A DNA stretch of 64,000 nucleotides, taken from contig CM077115.1 of assembly GCA_039619475.1 (NCBI GenBank), forward strand, positions 176,956,060 through 177,020,059, written 5' to 3'. The notes beneath the pieces are model-generated. The model searched no databases. It was not told where the DNA came from and worked only from the letters and a program-made list of their open reading frames with translations. The DNA comes from Icerya purchasi (lineage: Eukaryota > Arthropoda > Insecta > Hemiptera > Monophlebidae). Position numbers and translations under genes: made by a program. Shown here piece by piece: positions 10,993-20,580 of this stretch. Every line of letters begins with the position of its first letter. Within the stretch, counting starts at the first letter, position 1.

Positions 10993-12843
10993 TTAATTTG
11001 TGTTAGATACGTTGCCGTCGCTATGATGTCGTTCGTCTTCAGACGTTGTGATCGTTTGTTCCGATAATTTCCTTATAATTCGGGAGCAGCGACTTTTAAT
11101 GCTTCTGCCGATAAGATATGGTTTAACTGCTGCCAGCATGTATACTAGCTCGTCATAACTCCTTGTATAATCAGTTGCATAGGAGATGTACTTTGGGTTC
11201 GTCGCTACTGCCTGGATAAATGTTTTGAATTCTTCAAATCCCATCATAAACGTTGGTTGTTCGGCGTTGAAAAGGTGCTTGGCTTTTTCAGTTACCTCTC
11301 CTGGCTCTCGGGTTGGCTGTTCGTTATGCGGCTCAGCTGGTGCATGCTCTTCTTTCTTATCTGGTTGATTAATGTAGAGAGCTGGCCGTTTTGGTAGCGG
11401 CCGCAATGGGAAAATCGCCGGCCTCGGGTCAGCAAGTGCATCTGGGGTCTTGGGATGAGGCCGTTTCAGCGGACTAGCGTCCGTGTCCATCTCTATTTCC
11501 GGCTGTTCAATTGTGGCATTTGAATTTATTTCGTCTGGACCTGTGGTGTCTATCGTTAAGGGGGTGACATGGGTTTCCTTCTGTACTGTCTGGGGCAAAT
11601 CGCTATCATGGTCCGCGGTTAGCGGTTGAGGTTGGCAGATGATGTCTGGACGGCTGGAATGACTCTCTTGTTGCGTGTTCACCAATTTATTCTCTTTTCT
11701 GCAGTTTGGACATACGTGGTCTTCAATTTGGATGAAAATTCTATGATCGTGGTCATTATTTCGTAATAAAAAAGATCTAGGAATATTTGCACAGTTCGTA
11801 TGCCCGATATACACCTGTCTTCGCCAGCTTATTACGTGTGCAAATTCATCATCCGAGGGGTTGACTCTTAATATTGATATTGGTGATAGTAGCTTAAGGG
11901 ATAGTGCTGAAACGAGGTATGACGAAAGTGTTTCGTTCGGTATAGTGGCCGATACGTTTGATAGAACAACTTTATTAGCTGGTTGTCTAATTCGTGCTGC
12001 CTGAATTGTCCGCTCTGCTAATGTAATCGTTCCGCCTCCGGCAAAAAAATTGTCAGTTATTTTTTGCGATTTAAGGAAAATAATTACACGGTCTCGACTG
12101 ATACGAGACTCCGCAATTATATCGAGATTACTGCCGGTGACTGCTTTCACCGCAGTAAAATAGTCTCTGAGCGTATTTGGCGGGAAATATGGCAGAATAA
12201 TGCCCTGCTCGTCTTTTGGATGATTAAAAGCTGTTAGCGGTGTTATTTTCGTTGCCTTCACTTTATCAGCGAAAGAGATATTTTGTTTATTTAATGAATT
12301 ACGATTTTCAGAAGACTCGGTTTGAATTTTAATTGTATCAACTAATGTGCTCGATTTCGGTTTTGTGTTATCAGGGGATGTGTTGATTATATTAGATTGA
12401 TTATTCTCTGCATCCGCGGCGCGGGAGTGTGTAGTGCTTTGTTTGACGGTAGTGGTTGACGATAATGTTACGGCTGCGGTGTGAAGTTGGTGTGTGTTGT
12501 CTGTTGAACGGATGATCGGTTGCGTATGTGGGGTAGGTACTTGTGTAAGCGTGGTAGTGACATGTGTGTTCGGGTTAGTTGTGTACGTGTGAGAGGTGGT
12601 TGTGTGTGTAATTATCTTACTGTTCGCGTTACTCTGGTTTGGAGCGAACGGAAGAGGATCTGCAGAGATCGACTGATTCTTATCAGCGGTTGCGATGGCC
12701 GGCTTATGCGGAGGTGTGTTGTGTGTGTCGGTGTGGCTCTTACCTGGTTTGTGTGCTGCGTACTTACTACCGGTGGTCGTTTTGCTTCCGTCCGGTTTCG
12801 GTGCGGCGGCCAGCGTGTTTGCTGGCGGGGGTGAGCGGGGCAT
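10993..12843 (-). CDS. Family D ORF1 protein (gag-like, 616 aa, intact)
   Basis: This is the element's RNA-binding partner, expected to coat element RNA and accompany ORF2 protein. The first ~190 residues are low-complexity, rich in Thr, Pro, Ser and Asn. The middle (about 210-360) carries DRVIIFLKSQ, VVLSNVSATIPNE and HVISWRRQVYI, a pattern known from ORF1 proteins of TX1/I-type elements. At the place where those families have CCHC knuckles only CPNC (CPNCRKENK) is present, without the following His and Cys. The C-terminal 100 residues are charged and end in EDERHHSDGNVSNTN. The start ATG at 12843 lies shortly after the 5' UTR, and the homologous ATG at 41499 has the same context. The ORF is fully open, unlike most in this window. 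Confidence 0.85.
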   Translation of the reverse strand: MPRSPPPANTLAAAPKPDGSKTTTGSKYAAHKPGKSHTDTHNTPPHKPAIATADKNQSISADPLPFAPNQSNANSKIITHTTTSHTYTTNPNTHVTTTLTQVPTPHTQPIIRSTDNTHQLHTAAVTLSSTTTVKQSTTHSRAADAENNQSNIINTSPDNTKPKSSTLVDTIKIQTESSENRNSLNKQNISFADKVKATKITPLTAFNHPKDEQGIILPYFPPNTLRDYFTAVKAVTGSNLDIIAESRISRDRVIIFLKSQKITDNFFAGGGTITLAERTIQAARIRQPANKVVLSNVSATIPNETLSSYLVSALSLKLLSPISILRVNPSDDEFAHVISWRRQVYIGHTNCANIPRSFLLRNNDHDHRIFIQIEDHVCPNCRKENKLVNTQQESHSSRPDIICQPQPLTADHDSDLPQTVQKETHVTPLTIDTTGPDEINSNATIEQPEIEMDTDASPLKRPHPKTPDALADPRPAIFPLRPLPKRPALYINQPDKKEEHAPAEPHNEQPTREPGEVTEKAKHLFNAEQPTFMMGFEEFKTFIQAVATNPKYISYATDYTRSYDELVYMLAAVKPYLIGRSIKSRCSRIIRKLSEQTITTSEDERHHSDGNVSNTN

Positions 12844-12943
12844 CTCACGAGACAGCCCCGAACGTAATATTTCTTATCAACAAGACGAAACGCGAGAAAC
12901 ACAACTGTAATCTAATACTTCTATTATTGTGAATTTCTTTTTT

Positions 12944-13182
12944 AATTTTTATCTCTTTCCTTAAATAGATGAGTGTTTCAAGTAGTTTAGGCCGTTAATG
13001 GTCTGTCCGCGCTCCATGAATTTCACTAAAATAATGTGATCCCTTTGTTGTCTCAAAACATCACATTGGACGGATTTTCTATAAGATTAAACTAATAACG
13101 CCGCAATAACCAAACTAGTCTCGTTTTAAAGGTAAAACTATTACATTTAATAATTTTTTGTTGCACAGTGGGAGAGAATGAC
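12944..13182. other. Unassigned DNA upstream of family D copy 1
   Basis: No coding or repeat feature recognised in this flanking sequence. Confidence 0.4.
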
Positions 13183-13275
13183 GTTTTTTATGTCTTTATT
13201 TTGGCACATAAATTCGAAAAGCGTTACGAAAATTTCATGTATTTACTTAGATACGACTGATTACTAATAGGGAGA
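13183..13275 (+). repeat. Single-unit copy of the 6.5-kb dispersed repeat
   Basis: It shares TTTTGGCACATAAA, TTCGAAAAGCGTTACGAAA and GATACGACTGATTACTAATA with 6491-6640. The GTCACGAAATGG minisatellite and the second unit are lacking. This is either the ancestral form or a contracted one. Confidence 0.7.
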
Positions 13276-14429
13276 GCATTTAATGAGCCGATTTCCCACA
13301 TACACGAGTATGCATTCAACAGAAGTAAGTTAAAGTGTTTCCTATAACGACTTAACGACTTGTAAAGACCTGTGAAGATCGTAGGTTCGTGTATTTCACA
13401 CGTCATTTCCTCAATATTACCACCGCTAACGATAATGATGTAAATAAGGCGAACCTTGTACTAGCGGTAGTTAGTTGTTAAATGTATATTTTTGCGCATA
13501 CGTTGCGATATAATATGTACAAGACAGTTACAGGTTGCACGGCGACATTCTCATGTCGACGGAGGCCGTGAAGCGAACGACATTCTAATGTCGGTGGATG
13601 CCCGAATGGCTGTACAAAGCCCACTTTTAAGGGAAAATATAAAAATGTCTCACTGTATTACGGACTTGTACGCAATCTGATTTCAAAGATTCTGGAACAA
13701 GCAGATAGTAGACTTTAAGCATCAACGAAATAAACGAAAACAATTTTTTTTAACTACCTTGTCGCAGGGCAAGTCGGGCGATTTCTAAATAGAGCTATTT
13801 GGGGTCGCAGTAATTTTAATCAGATCCGTCTGTTGCCTTATTTTGACAAGAATGTCTTATGGCTGAGAGTCATTCCAAAAATTCGTCCGTCCCACGAAAA
13901 TGTCACATAAAATGTCACGCGGAATTTCACAATAAAATGTTACCATGGAAATGCAAAAAAAAGTATTTTTATACATATAATGTATCGGATGATCCACCGT
14001 ACATACTGTCTATCGTATCAGGACCTCGCAAAAGACAAAGGCCCTCCAAGTGGAAGCATTGAACGCGTTTCGCACAGCGTTCGCAAATGTTCACATCGTT
14101 ATCGTTTTCGTCGACCAGTGCACAGTATGATCGGATTTGCTATCCTTGGACAGATAAATTATCGACTTGAACACATTATGCATGATCATGGACGTCTGTT
14201 CGCGGCTAGGGCCATCATGGTGTTTACCGGCCACCTCCGTAAACTACCACCCGTTTACCAGGCACAGATTAACCCCAGTGATCGAGTAAAAAGATCTGCA
14301 AAATTATCTGACAGATGCTACCATACTACCTGCTCGTGTAAGTGATGCGACGCGGTGGTAATGGCGTCTTCTCATCTGTAACTAACCAAGATTGGTGATG
14401 GTTAGTCCTTACTTCCAGAGGAAAAAGCA
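13276..14429. other. Unassigned DNA, several short unexplained frames
   Basis: Frames of 60-121 codons occur (for example 13980-14345, plus strand, with PVHSMIGFAILGQINYRLEHIMHD). None shows a family motif I recognise. Because the segment leads directly into an endonuclease-like scrap at 14430, it could be more of the same degraded element. It is left unassigned. Confidence 0.3.
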
Positions 14430-14760
14430 ATGATCGAGTCCCGCTTCACAGATCGTGAATTCGTCGACCGCGAGTTTCCTCAGGCTATAGGCATCGTAGA
14501 CGTCGATCAGTTTAACATTCCGTACAAAGCGCTGACAAAGTTCTCGGTGATGATCTTAACTTCGATTTACGAGGGTCGCACGGTCTCACATTCATGGAAT
14601 TTATGCGTGCGGAATTTGGACTTGAACTAAAGAGTGAACTAACCATATCTACATCATGTAATTCCACGTGCATTGTCGCCGTCTTTTCATGAAAACGTCG
14701 ACGCACTTGAAACGCACCGCTATATCTCCCACTTTAGTACGCATCATATAAATGGTGGAA
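14430..14760 (+). pseudogene. Endonuclease-like scrap, possibly Helentron/PIF1-associated
   Basis: One frame gives GDDLNFDLRGSHGLTFMEF and ISTSCNSTCI. After a shift near 14682 it continues as NVDALETHRYISHFSTHH. The order GDxN, a long spacer, STxxxTCI(D)xVF, then YxSxFSxHxP resembles the AP-endonuclease tail fused to Helentron helicases in insects. There the FSYHRP motif replaces the SDH of retrotransposon endonucleases. No helicase motifs are visible upstream, so the element is incomplete or I have misassigned it. The frame starting at ATG 14430 (EFVDREFPQAIGIVD) is probably upstream coding remnant in another phase. Confidence 0.35.
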
Positions 14761-15540
14761 ACAGCGTAATAACTGTTGTCAATGATACGAATAATGTAAA
14801 CGATGTTAATAATATTGTACATACAGTCAACGATGTAAAGGCCGTCTCTTAAGAATCATTTTCTGTACAATAAAAATCATAAACAGGTCGGCTTTCGCAC
14901 TCATTGCTGCCCATAATAAGATATAAAGGCTATAATGACGGTTCAACGAAACCAACCTAGATAATTTGTATGTCGAGTGAAAGAATAAAGGAAAGGCCGA
15001 GCTGCCCATAAGATAAATTCATGTATTAATGTATCTGCGTGAAGCGTAGACACCTCGTTCAATTTTTCAGATGAGAAACGGACAAAAGTCATCGACCTAC
15101 GTATGCAAAACTACAGTTCAAAGACTTCAAATAATTCTCATCGTGTTATTACAATATTTTATAAATATAGAAGGGAAGAAGGAAAGAATAGAACAAAAGA
15201 ATAAAAAGGGTGTGCAGAGAATTGTGCGTGATTTGCAGTGTAAGAGCAAGTGAACAAACCAAACTTACATTTCAACAGCCGCAATAGTAGTGTATTCGTG
15301 CAACTGCGTCCCTAAAGAAAATGACTAGAAACAAACTGGAAAAGAATACATTAAGGAAACGAAGAAAGGAAGAAAAAAAAAGAAAAGCGAGGACGTCGAG
15401 GTATTATGTAAAGTGAGATGTTTTTGAATGGCAGCACCTGTACGTCGTAAGTAGCCTTTTTGTAGACAAATTTTCATATTTGCCAGCTGCATCCTCATGT
15501 CATCGGAGCCACTGGAATTGTTTGCCTAAAGATTTCCAAC
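14761..15540. other. Unassigned AT-rich DNA
   Basis: No gene recognised. A short imperfect array of AACGATGT/AATGATAC-like words lies at about 14765-14840, and a purine-rich tract at 15330-15395. Confidence 0.4.
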
Positions 15541-15544
15541 AGGA

Positions 15545-15760
15545 TAATTTGAATTTTCAAAAATTGATAACAGATTTGTAATCAGCGACCTTAAAAATCC
15601 TCGTATACAATTTGTCATTAAAATTAAATCTTTTTTGACTTTTTTGCCCGCCATATTGGATCCTCCATTTTGAATTAAGAAAATCTTATGACGGATTCGT
15701 AATCAGCGACCTCAAAAACCCTTACATACAAATTATTTACGAAATTGGATTACTGATACA
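15545..15760 (+). repeat. Diverged tandem duplication, about 121-bp unit
   Basis: GTAATCAGCGACCT occurs at 15578-15591 and 15699-15712. It is followed both times by a run of A, CC and TACAAATT-like words. CCGCCATATTGGATCCTCCATTTTGAAT sits between them as the unit joint. This looks like a piece of a dispersed repeat. Confidence 0.6.
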
Positions 15761-16254
15761 TGTATTTATTGATTTTTCTTGTAAGGAGTGTTTTACCCCC
15801 TTTAAGGGTGAAATTCATGAAAAAATCCGAAACACGTCAACTTTATTTTTTAATTGTGTGTGTTAAAACAGGTTTTATTATTTTTTTATGTTATTTTATT
15901 ATTTTCTATTCCATAATTATGACAAAAAAAAAAAGGTGTTTTCACCTCTAGAAAATAGGGGATGCAACCCAACTGCTTAAATCACTCCTTTGCACGAGAA
16001 ATAATTTCCATTTTGTTTCATAAAAAACTATCGAGTTGAAGACTAGGTATTTAGGAAAAACGATTTTTGGGGTGAACTTTAAGGGTGGTTTTCACCCCTT
16101 GAAACTGCATATGGGCCGATGAAAAAAAACACGGGTCTAATATTTTTTTATACTCTACAACATATTCAAATTTCATCAAAATTGGCGTCTGATAACTCGT
16201 GTACTTTCCTTGTAAGTTGTAGAAAATAAACTTTCACCAAATTTAAAACGTTTT
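15761..16254. other. AT-rich repeat-like DNA, no gene
   Basis: It contains words such as AAGGGTGAAATTCATG and GGGTGGTTTTCACCCC that look like degraded dispersed repeat, but I cannot delimit a unit. The 63-codon frame at 15760 is not supported. Confidence 0.4.
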
Positions 16255-17722
16255 TATCGAAATAATTTATTATAATTAAAGTACTAATGAGATACTTGAG
16301 CTTGCATGTTCTGCACCAGTTAGTTGATTCTAGGTTCAGTTTTTGCCAGAGCTATCGTCAGGTCGCTATCAATGAAAACCAGAGCTGAAAACCCTGTCTC
16401 ACATAAGTAAGTCGAAGAAAAAGGAACAAATATTCACAAAGCAAGAGGGCTAACTTTGGAATTAACAAGGAATCGTTTGATCCAAAATTTCTCCAATGTC
16501 AAGAGATGAAAGTCATCTTTCGTAGTCGAATCAACCTTCACTTCTAGAAATTCTTTCTGAACTTGTTCTGGTAATTATAAGACATCAACAACAAATGAGT
16601 TTCTGGTCATGTGACATATTGGTGACTGAAATCTCGATAGAATCGGTGAAATTCGTTTTCCAGCGCTTGCAAATGAGTTTATATTTCAACTTTGAAATCT
16701 TCATCCAGTTTTTTATTTTTAATTGCTTCGTAGTCGAGAAAAATATATTATTACATTTTCAGCAGATACCTTTTGATTCCAAAGTTGAAACTTAGATATA
16801 AACCCTTGAATATGATCATAGTTACTTATTACAGTGCCGTTTCTGCCTTGAAACTTCAAGTTTAGCCGATTAAAGGCATCAAATATATCAGTTAAATAGG
16901 TCACAACCTCCATTGAAATTGTTCATTGTTGAACATTTGCGAACAATCTTTTTTTTTTCTTTGAACTCAAGAAAGAGGATGACCTATTCTTTCAATTCAT
17001 AAAGGCGAGCCAACACGTTCCCTCAGACAACCAACGTACTTTTGTGTGAAATAGAAGGACTCTGTGATCAGAATCGAGATCCTCGCAAAGTAAACTAAAT
17101 AATCGTCTGTTCAAAGCGCTACTCTTGATGTAGTTTATGATCTTTATAGCGAAGTCCAAAGTCTGGCGTAATTTCTGTGGCAATGTTTTGTAAGCCAAAG
17201 CTTGTCGATGAATAAAACAATTAGTACACACTATCGCGGAATTCTTTTTCTTGAGCTTTTGAGTTAAGCCTGATCGTACACCTATCATTGCAGGGGCGCC
17301 ATCTGTGCAAAGTGCAATGAGCTTATTCCAATCCAAATCATTTGTTTTCGATGAAATCAGATATTGAATTAAATACATCTTCAGATTCAGCGCCTGCTGT
17401 TAAAGATTGGGAGTACAAAATCTCTTCTTCAATGTGATCTCCACTGACGTAATGAACATAAACTATTAACTGTGCACAATTAACGATGTCGATGGATTCA
17501 TCGCAACTAATGCAAAAAATGGTGATAATTTTACTTTGTTGATTTTTTTAAAAAATTGGCAGATGCTTAAAAGGTCATTTTCGAAGGCATGTCACATTAT
17601 TTATTGAACACCCCTCGTCCGATGTTTAATTTACGCGTTAAATTAATTTTTCTTTCGCGCCTCCCTTGACATCTCTCTATGCCCCCCCCAGGGGGGCGTG
17701 CCCCCCTGGTTGGGAACTCCTG
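16255..17722 (-). mobile_element. Internally deleted hAT DNA transposon
   Basis: The minus-strand 5' end is a hAT-type terminal repeat, CAGGAGTTCCCAACC (plus 17708-17722), followed by an imperfect GC-rich hairpin (about 17683-17706). Only about 180 bp later the transposase is already in its catalytic core, so the 5' half of the gene is missing. The 3' limit near 16255 is set by the last transposase-like residues. I could not find the partner terminal repeat. The adjoining AATTAGAA (17724-17731) would be one copy of an 8-bp TSD. Confidence 0.7.
16300..17545 (-). pseudogene. hAT transposase, middle and C-terminal parts
   Basis: The enzyme would cut and paste the element. Visible in order are ISCDESIDIVNCAQLIVYVHYVS (first catalytic Asp, 17400-17510), a frameshift near 17350, then ALCTDGAPAMIGVRSG (second Asp) and NCFIHRQALAYKTLP. 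DHRVLLFHTKVRWLSEG (the conserved RW) closes a 128-codon open stretch (16992-17378). Then come broken pieces: VVTYLTDIFDAFNRLNLKFQG and FISKFQLWNQK (16719-16913), and a C-terminal DPxxxSGLTGAEH-like end near 16330. This matches the ZBED/SCAND-type branch of hAT transposases. The BED zinc finger and N-terminal half are deleted, and stops and shifts are numerous. Confidence 0.75.
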
Positions 17723-17739
17723 AATTAGAAAGATACGAT

Positions 17740-18723
17740 AACGGGAAATTGTTCAAGCGTAATGTCGATACATTTTTACGGCATGTAAAATAAGAGAACG
17801 GAAAGGACGAAAAGTTATTTCAACGTTTTGGTCGAATCATGCACAACTTTGTACTGGTGTTCACAGCGTGACATTTCGCCGAGTAAATGCCACAAGTCTG
17901 TCTTCTGTGCAATTCCCAAGATATTTTTTTCGAGCTTTTCAGTGTTCAAAAACTTCTTCCCTCGAGCAAATGTAATGATGGCCGACATCTTTTGTTCTCC
18001 TTTTTCTGGTAACGATACACTGGCAGAATATTGAACGGTGTTCTGAAGTTAGTTTAGGTAATTTTAATTGAATCAGCTCGATAATTTACTTCGAGAGGAT
18101 TGCGATTTGCGAGAATAAAGTTCTTGTAGTAAAGAAAATCCGTGGATGACCGAGCCTATTACAGAGATCAATTCGATTTTCCCTTTTGAATCGTTCGACG
18201 ATGTATTTTACCGTCCAAGCATTGCGCATATTTTCTTGTACGGTTTCCCATTCTTTCGGCGCCAAACCACGAGTTGATTCTCCGGGGACGTTCGTTTATC
18301 GGGCATCCTTCCAATTTCAATCACACTTTCCTCCAAAGTTGTACGTCTGCCTTTTTCATGCGTACGATGCACACAATGAGTTTTTCTTGTAAGCAGATTC
18401 GTACGTACAGTTATTTCGGAACGTATTACTCACTACCTAGCATTCACGGATGACTCATTCTGTGATTACAAAACGTATTAATCCCGCTATAGAAGAAAGT
18501 GCAAACATTTTTGTGAGCTGTAAATTTGGTTTTATCATACGTTATCCTTTTTTATTTTCCTCTTCTTCTTCCTTTGCTGTCGTCTCTGTGTACGCATATT
18601 TCCTCATCACACCCCACTTTATCAAATACCCTTCGCAATTTTCTTACTACTTCTTTTTACATTATTTTCAGGTCCGTTGTAATGTGAAATTGACGAAAGT
18701 GCAAACATTTTTGTGACTCACTG
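17740..18723 (-). mobile_element. Tc1-like transposon remnant with inner and outer direct repeats
   Basis: The outer end on the minus strand is TA then CAGTGAGTCACAAAAATG (plus 18706-18725), a Tc1-type terminus at a TA target. The 22-bp word GAAAGTGCAAACATTTTTGTGA occurs at 18495-18516 and again at 18695-18716, exactly 200 bp apart in the same direction. This is the inner/outer arrangement of IR/DR-type Tc1 elements. Inside lies a transposase N terminus. The distal half and the opposite terminal repeat are missing, perhaps lost next to the hAT insertion. Confidence 0.6.
17812..18360 (-). pseudogene. Tc1-like transposase N-terminal DNA-binding part
   Basis: From the ATG at about 18307 the minus strand reads MPDKRTSPENQLVVWRRKNGKPYKKICAMLG. 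After a one-base shift it continues as VKYIVERFKRENRIDLCN and RLGHPRIFFTT. This is the paired helix-turn-helix of Tc1 transposases, with the GRPR-like hook as GHPR. Further on, frames near 17812-17984 (MSAIITFARGKKFLNTEK) may be the continuation before the catalytic domain, but I cannot align them confidently. No catalytic DDE residues survive. Confidence 0.55.
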
Positions 18724-18770
18724 TATATATATATATTTTTTTTTTTATTTATTTATTTATTTTGTTTTCG
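18724..18770. repeat. TA and TTTA microsatellites
   Basis: A (TA)n tract is followed by a T run and (TTTA)n, at the TA target of the Tc1-like element. Confidence 0.8.
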
Positions 18771-18898
18771 ATATAGCATATTTAACCTTTGTTTTACTTA
18801 TTATGGGCTTCTCTGACAAATGAGTTTGGACTACAGGAGGCCATTTAGCGGCCTCCAACAACAATGTTAAACCCCCCCGTCTTAATTTACTTCTTTAT

Positions 18899-19117
18899 GT
18901 GATGGAGATGGACACCTCCTCCAAGAGGAAACCATCCAGTCCCCTTTCTCCTTTATCTTCCGTATTGCCAAAGGAACTGCGACTTTCTCAAGTCAACCTG
19001 TCCCTCCCAGGCACCTCTGGTGCTAACGATAACGACAAAATGAACGGAAATAACAGTAGTAATCTCGATATTAGTAACCGGAATAGTATTAACAAGAATA
19101 ATAATCAAATAGAATAA
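18899..19117 (+). CDS. Short unassigned ORF, possibly N terminus of a retroelement ORF1
   Basis: The 72-codon frame begins MMEMDTSSKRKPSSPLSPLSS and ends in an Asn/Ser-rich tail (NGNNSSNLDISNRNSINKNNN). The Ser/Pro-rich start with a basic KRK resembles the beginnings of non-LTR ORF1 proteins, but there is no diagnostic domain. A 7-bp perfect hairpin (GGAGGCC at 18836-18842, GGCCTCC at 18850-18856) lies 43 bp upstream. If real, the start is one of the two ATGs (18899 or 18905). It could equally be a chance frame. Confidence 0.25.
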   Translation: MMEMDTSSKRKPSSPLSPLSSVLPKELRLSQVNLSLPGTSGANDNDKMNGNNSSNLDISNRNSINKNNNQIE

Positions 19118-19569
19118 CGTTTATTATTATTACATATATATATATATATTCCATCTATGCGCAATGATACGCGAGCGATGGACCATTCTGGAAAATTATC
19201 TAAATCTAATATAACTATTTACGAAATAAAGAGCAACAATTTTATATACCGAACATAATAAAATGAAAGCGTTAGCATTTTTACATATTTACAACAATAA
19301 CCTATAAAAATCGTTTCGTAAGAAAATAACTGAATTAATAAAAATTTCTGAAATGTATTAAAGAAAATCTTAAAGGCATATAGAAATTATAAAAATAACT
19401 TCTGAAAATTCATTACATATACAAATAACTAAAACAATAAATATTACCTTAAAATGTGCAAGATAAAATATTAACAAAAAATTAAAATTATAAACCAACT
19501 GCGCGCAATAATCTCCAGAAATCGCTACATATAAAATACTGAAAACAATAAAAATCTCTGAACAGTTTA
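19118..19569. other. AT-rich DNA with TA microsatellite and degenerate internal repeats
   Basis: A (TA)n tract sits at about 19133-19150. AATAAAAATTTCTGAA-like words recur near 19336, 19400 and 19545. No gene recognised. Confidence 0.5.
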
Positions 19570-19766
19570 AAAGGGTGGTTTTCGAGCAGAACTATGTCGT
19601 GTAGTATTAACGTTCATTTACGCGTTAAAGTGATTAATTGTTTTTGCGCTGATATCAGTGATAGATATAGATAACGTTTTCAAACGGAAAATACGAGTGA
19701 GAAATATATTTATTAACTAATAATTCGTTTTAGCCATAGTACCGGAATATAAAATTAGCAAACGAA

Positions 19767-20580
19767 ATGCCGAGAGCGAAAAAAACGGTAGCGCCACTGA
19801 AATTAAATTTAAACGAATTCAAGAGGCAGTACACAGTGAGAGCAGTGGTAGCGGCCAAGAAAAAGAATAAAAAAATAGAAGAGGCAGAAACGGACAGCGA
19901 AAGTGAAATAGACATAGCCGAGAGTCTGGAAGAAATAAAAAGAGACATGACGGAAATCAAAAAGTTCATCGAATTCCTGTCGGCAAAATATGACGACATG
20001 TACAAAATGCATGAAATATTGATAGAGGAGGTAAAGGGGCTCAAAGAGCACGTGGTCCTGCTGACGATGGAAACAAGGAAAAGGGACGAAAAGATCAAAG
20101 AACTAACATGTACAGTTCACTAGCTGGAGCAGTACGGACGAAGGGAAAATGTCGAAAAACACTGAGTAACCGGATGAAAATCTCAGAGAGGTTGTTATAA
20201 AGACGGCCGCAAAAGTTAATGTAACGATAAAGGAAGAAGACATCAGTGCAGTGCACAGATTACCGTCGAAAAGCACCACATTGCCAAAGTCGATAATTGT
20301 AAAGGCAAGCAGGAGAATAGCGGACGAAATGATGGAAAAAAAGAAAGGGATAATAATATGGGGCAAAGACATTTCAAACGTTGAGAGTAGCCTAAAAGTG
20401 TTTCTAAACGAGAACTTACCCATGTTTTACAGAGGACTTCTATGGCAAGCAAAGCAGAAGGCCGGAGAAGCTAACTATAATTTCGTATGGGTAAAAAGAG
20501 GAAAGATTTTTATGAAGAAAACCCCGCAGGAAAAAGCAGTTCAAATAAAAGATCCGGACGATTTAAGCAAACTAATATAA
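19767..20580 (+). pseudogene. Family A ORF1: coiled coil plus RRM-like domain
   Basis: This is the RNA-binding ORF1 protein. It starts MPRAKKTVAPLKLN with a basic KKKNKK segment. A heptad-like coiled coil follows (about residues 50-115: SLEEIKRDMTEIKKFIEF, EEVKGLKEHVVLL). The frame meets a TAG at about 20121, just before LEQYGRRENVE, a sequence usual at the end of this coiled coil. A second stop and a shift follow. It resumes from about 20205 as KVNVTIKEEDISAVHRLPSK, IIVKASRRIADEMMEKKK, FLNENLPMFYRGLL and FVWVKRGKIFMKKTP, ending with TAA at 20578-20580. The HRLP, INENL and W..G.I..RK order is the RRM/C-terminal pattern of ORF1 proteins in CR1/L2-like elements. Confidence 0.7.

Larger units (their letters stand above)
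7142..12929 (-). mobile_element. Full-length family D (I-like) non-LTR retrotransposon, copy 1
   Basis: This element of about 5.8 kb is flanked by an identical 14-bp TSD, TGAATTTCTTTTTT, at 7128-7141 and 12930-12943; the T run makes the exact edge uncertain. The order on the minus strand is a short 5' UTR, ORF1 (616 codons, intact), a 72-bp gap, ORF2 (endonuclease, RT, RNase H, zinc knuckle), a 3' UTR with a strong hairpin, and a poly(A) tail seen as T at 7142-7157. Copy 2 lies at 41407-47003 in the opposite orientation. The endonuclease-RT-RNase H order fits the I group. The clade name is inferred, while the completeness and TSD are read directly. Confidence 0.9.

Noticed and set aside
13860..14345. 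Possible viral or Polinton-like gene
   Set aside because: Frames of 67 and 121 codons lack any diagnostic motif. The neighbouring endonuclease scrap suggests decayed TE instead.
17683..17706. GC-rich CCCCCCAGG...CCCCCCTGG as an independent hairpin or terminator
   Set aside because: It is subterminal sequence of the hAT end next to CAGGAGTTCCCAACC and is explained by that element.
18899..19117. Treating the Ser/Asn-rich 72-codon frame as a host gene
   Set aside because: No homology recognised and low-complexity end. Kept only as a low-confidence feature.
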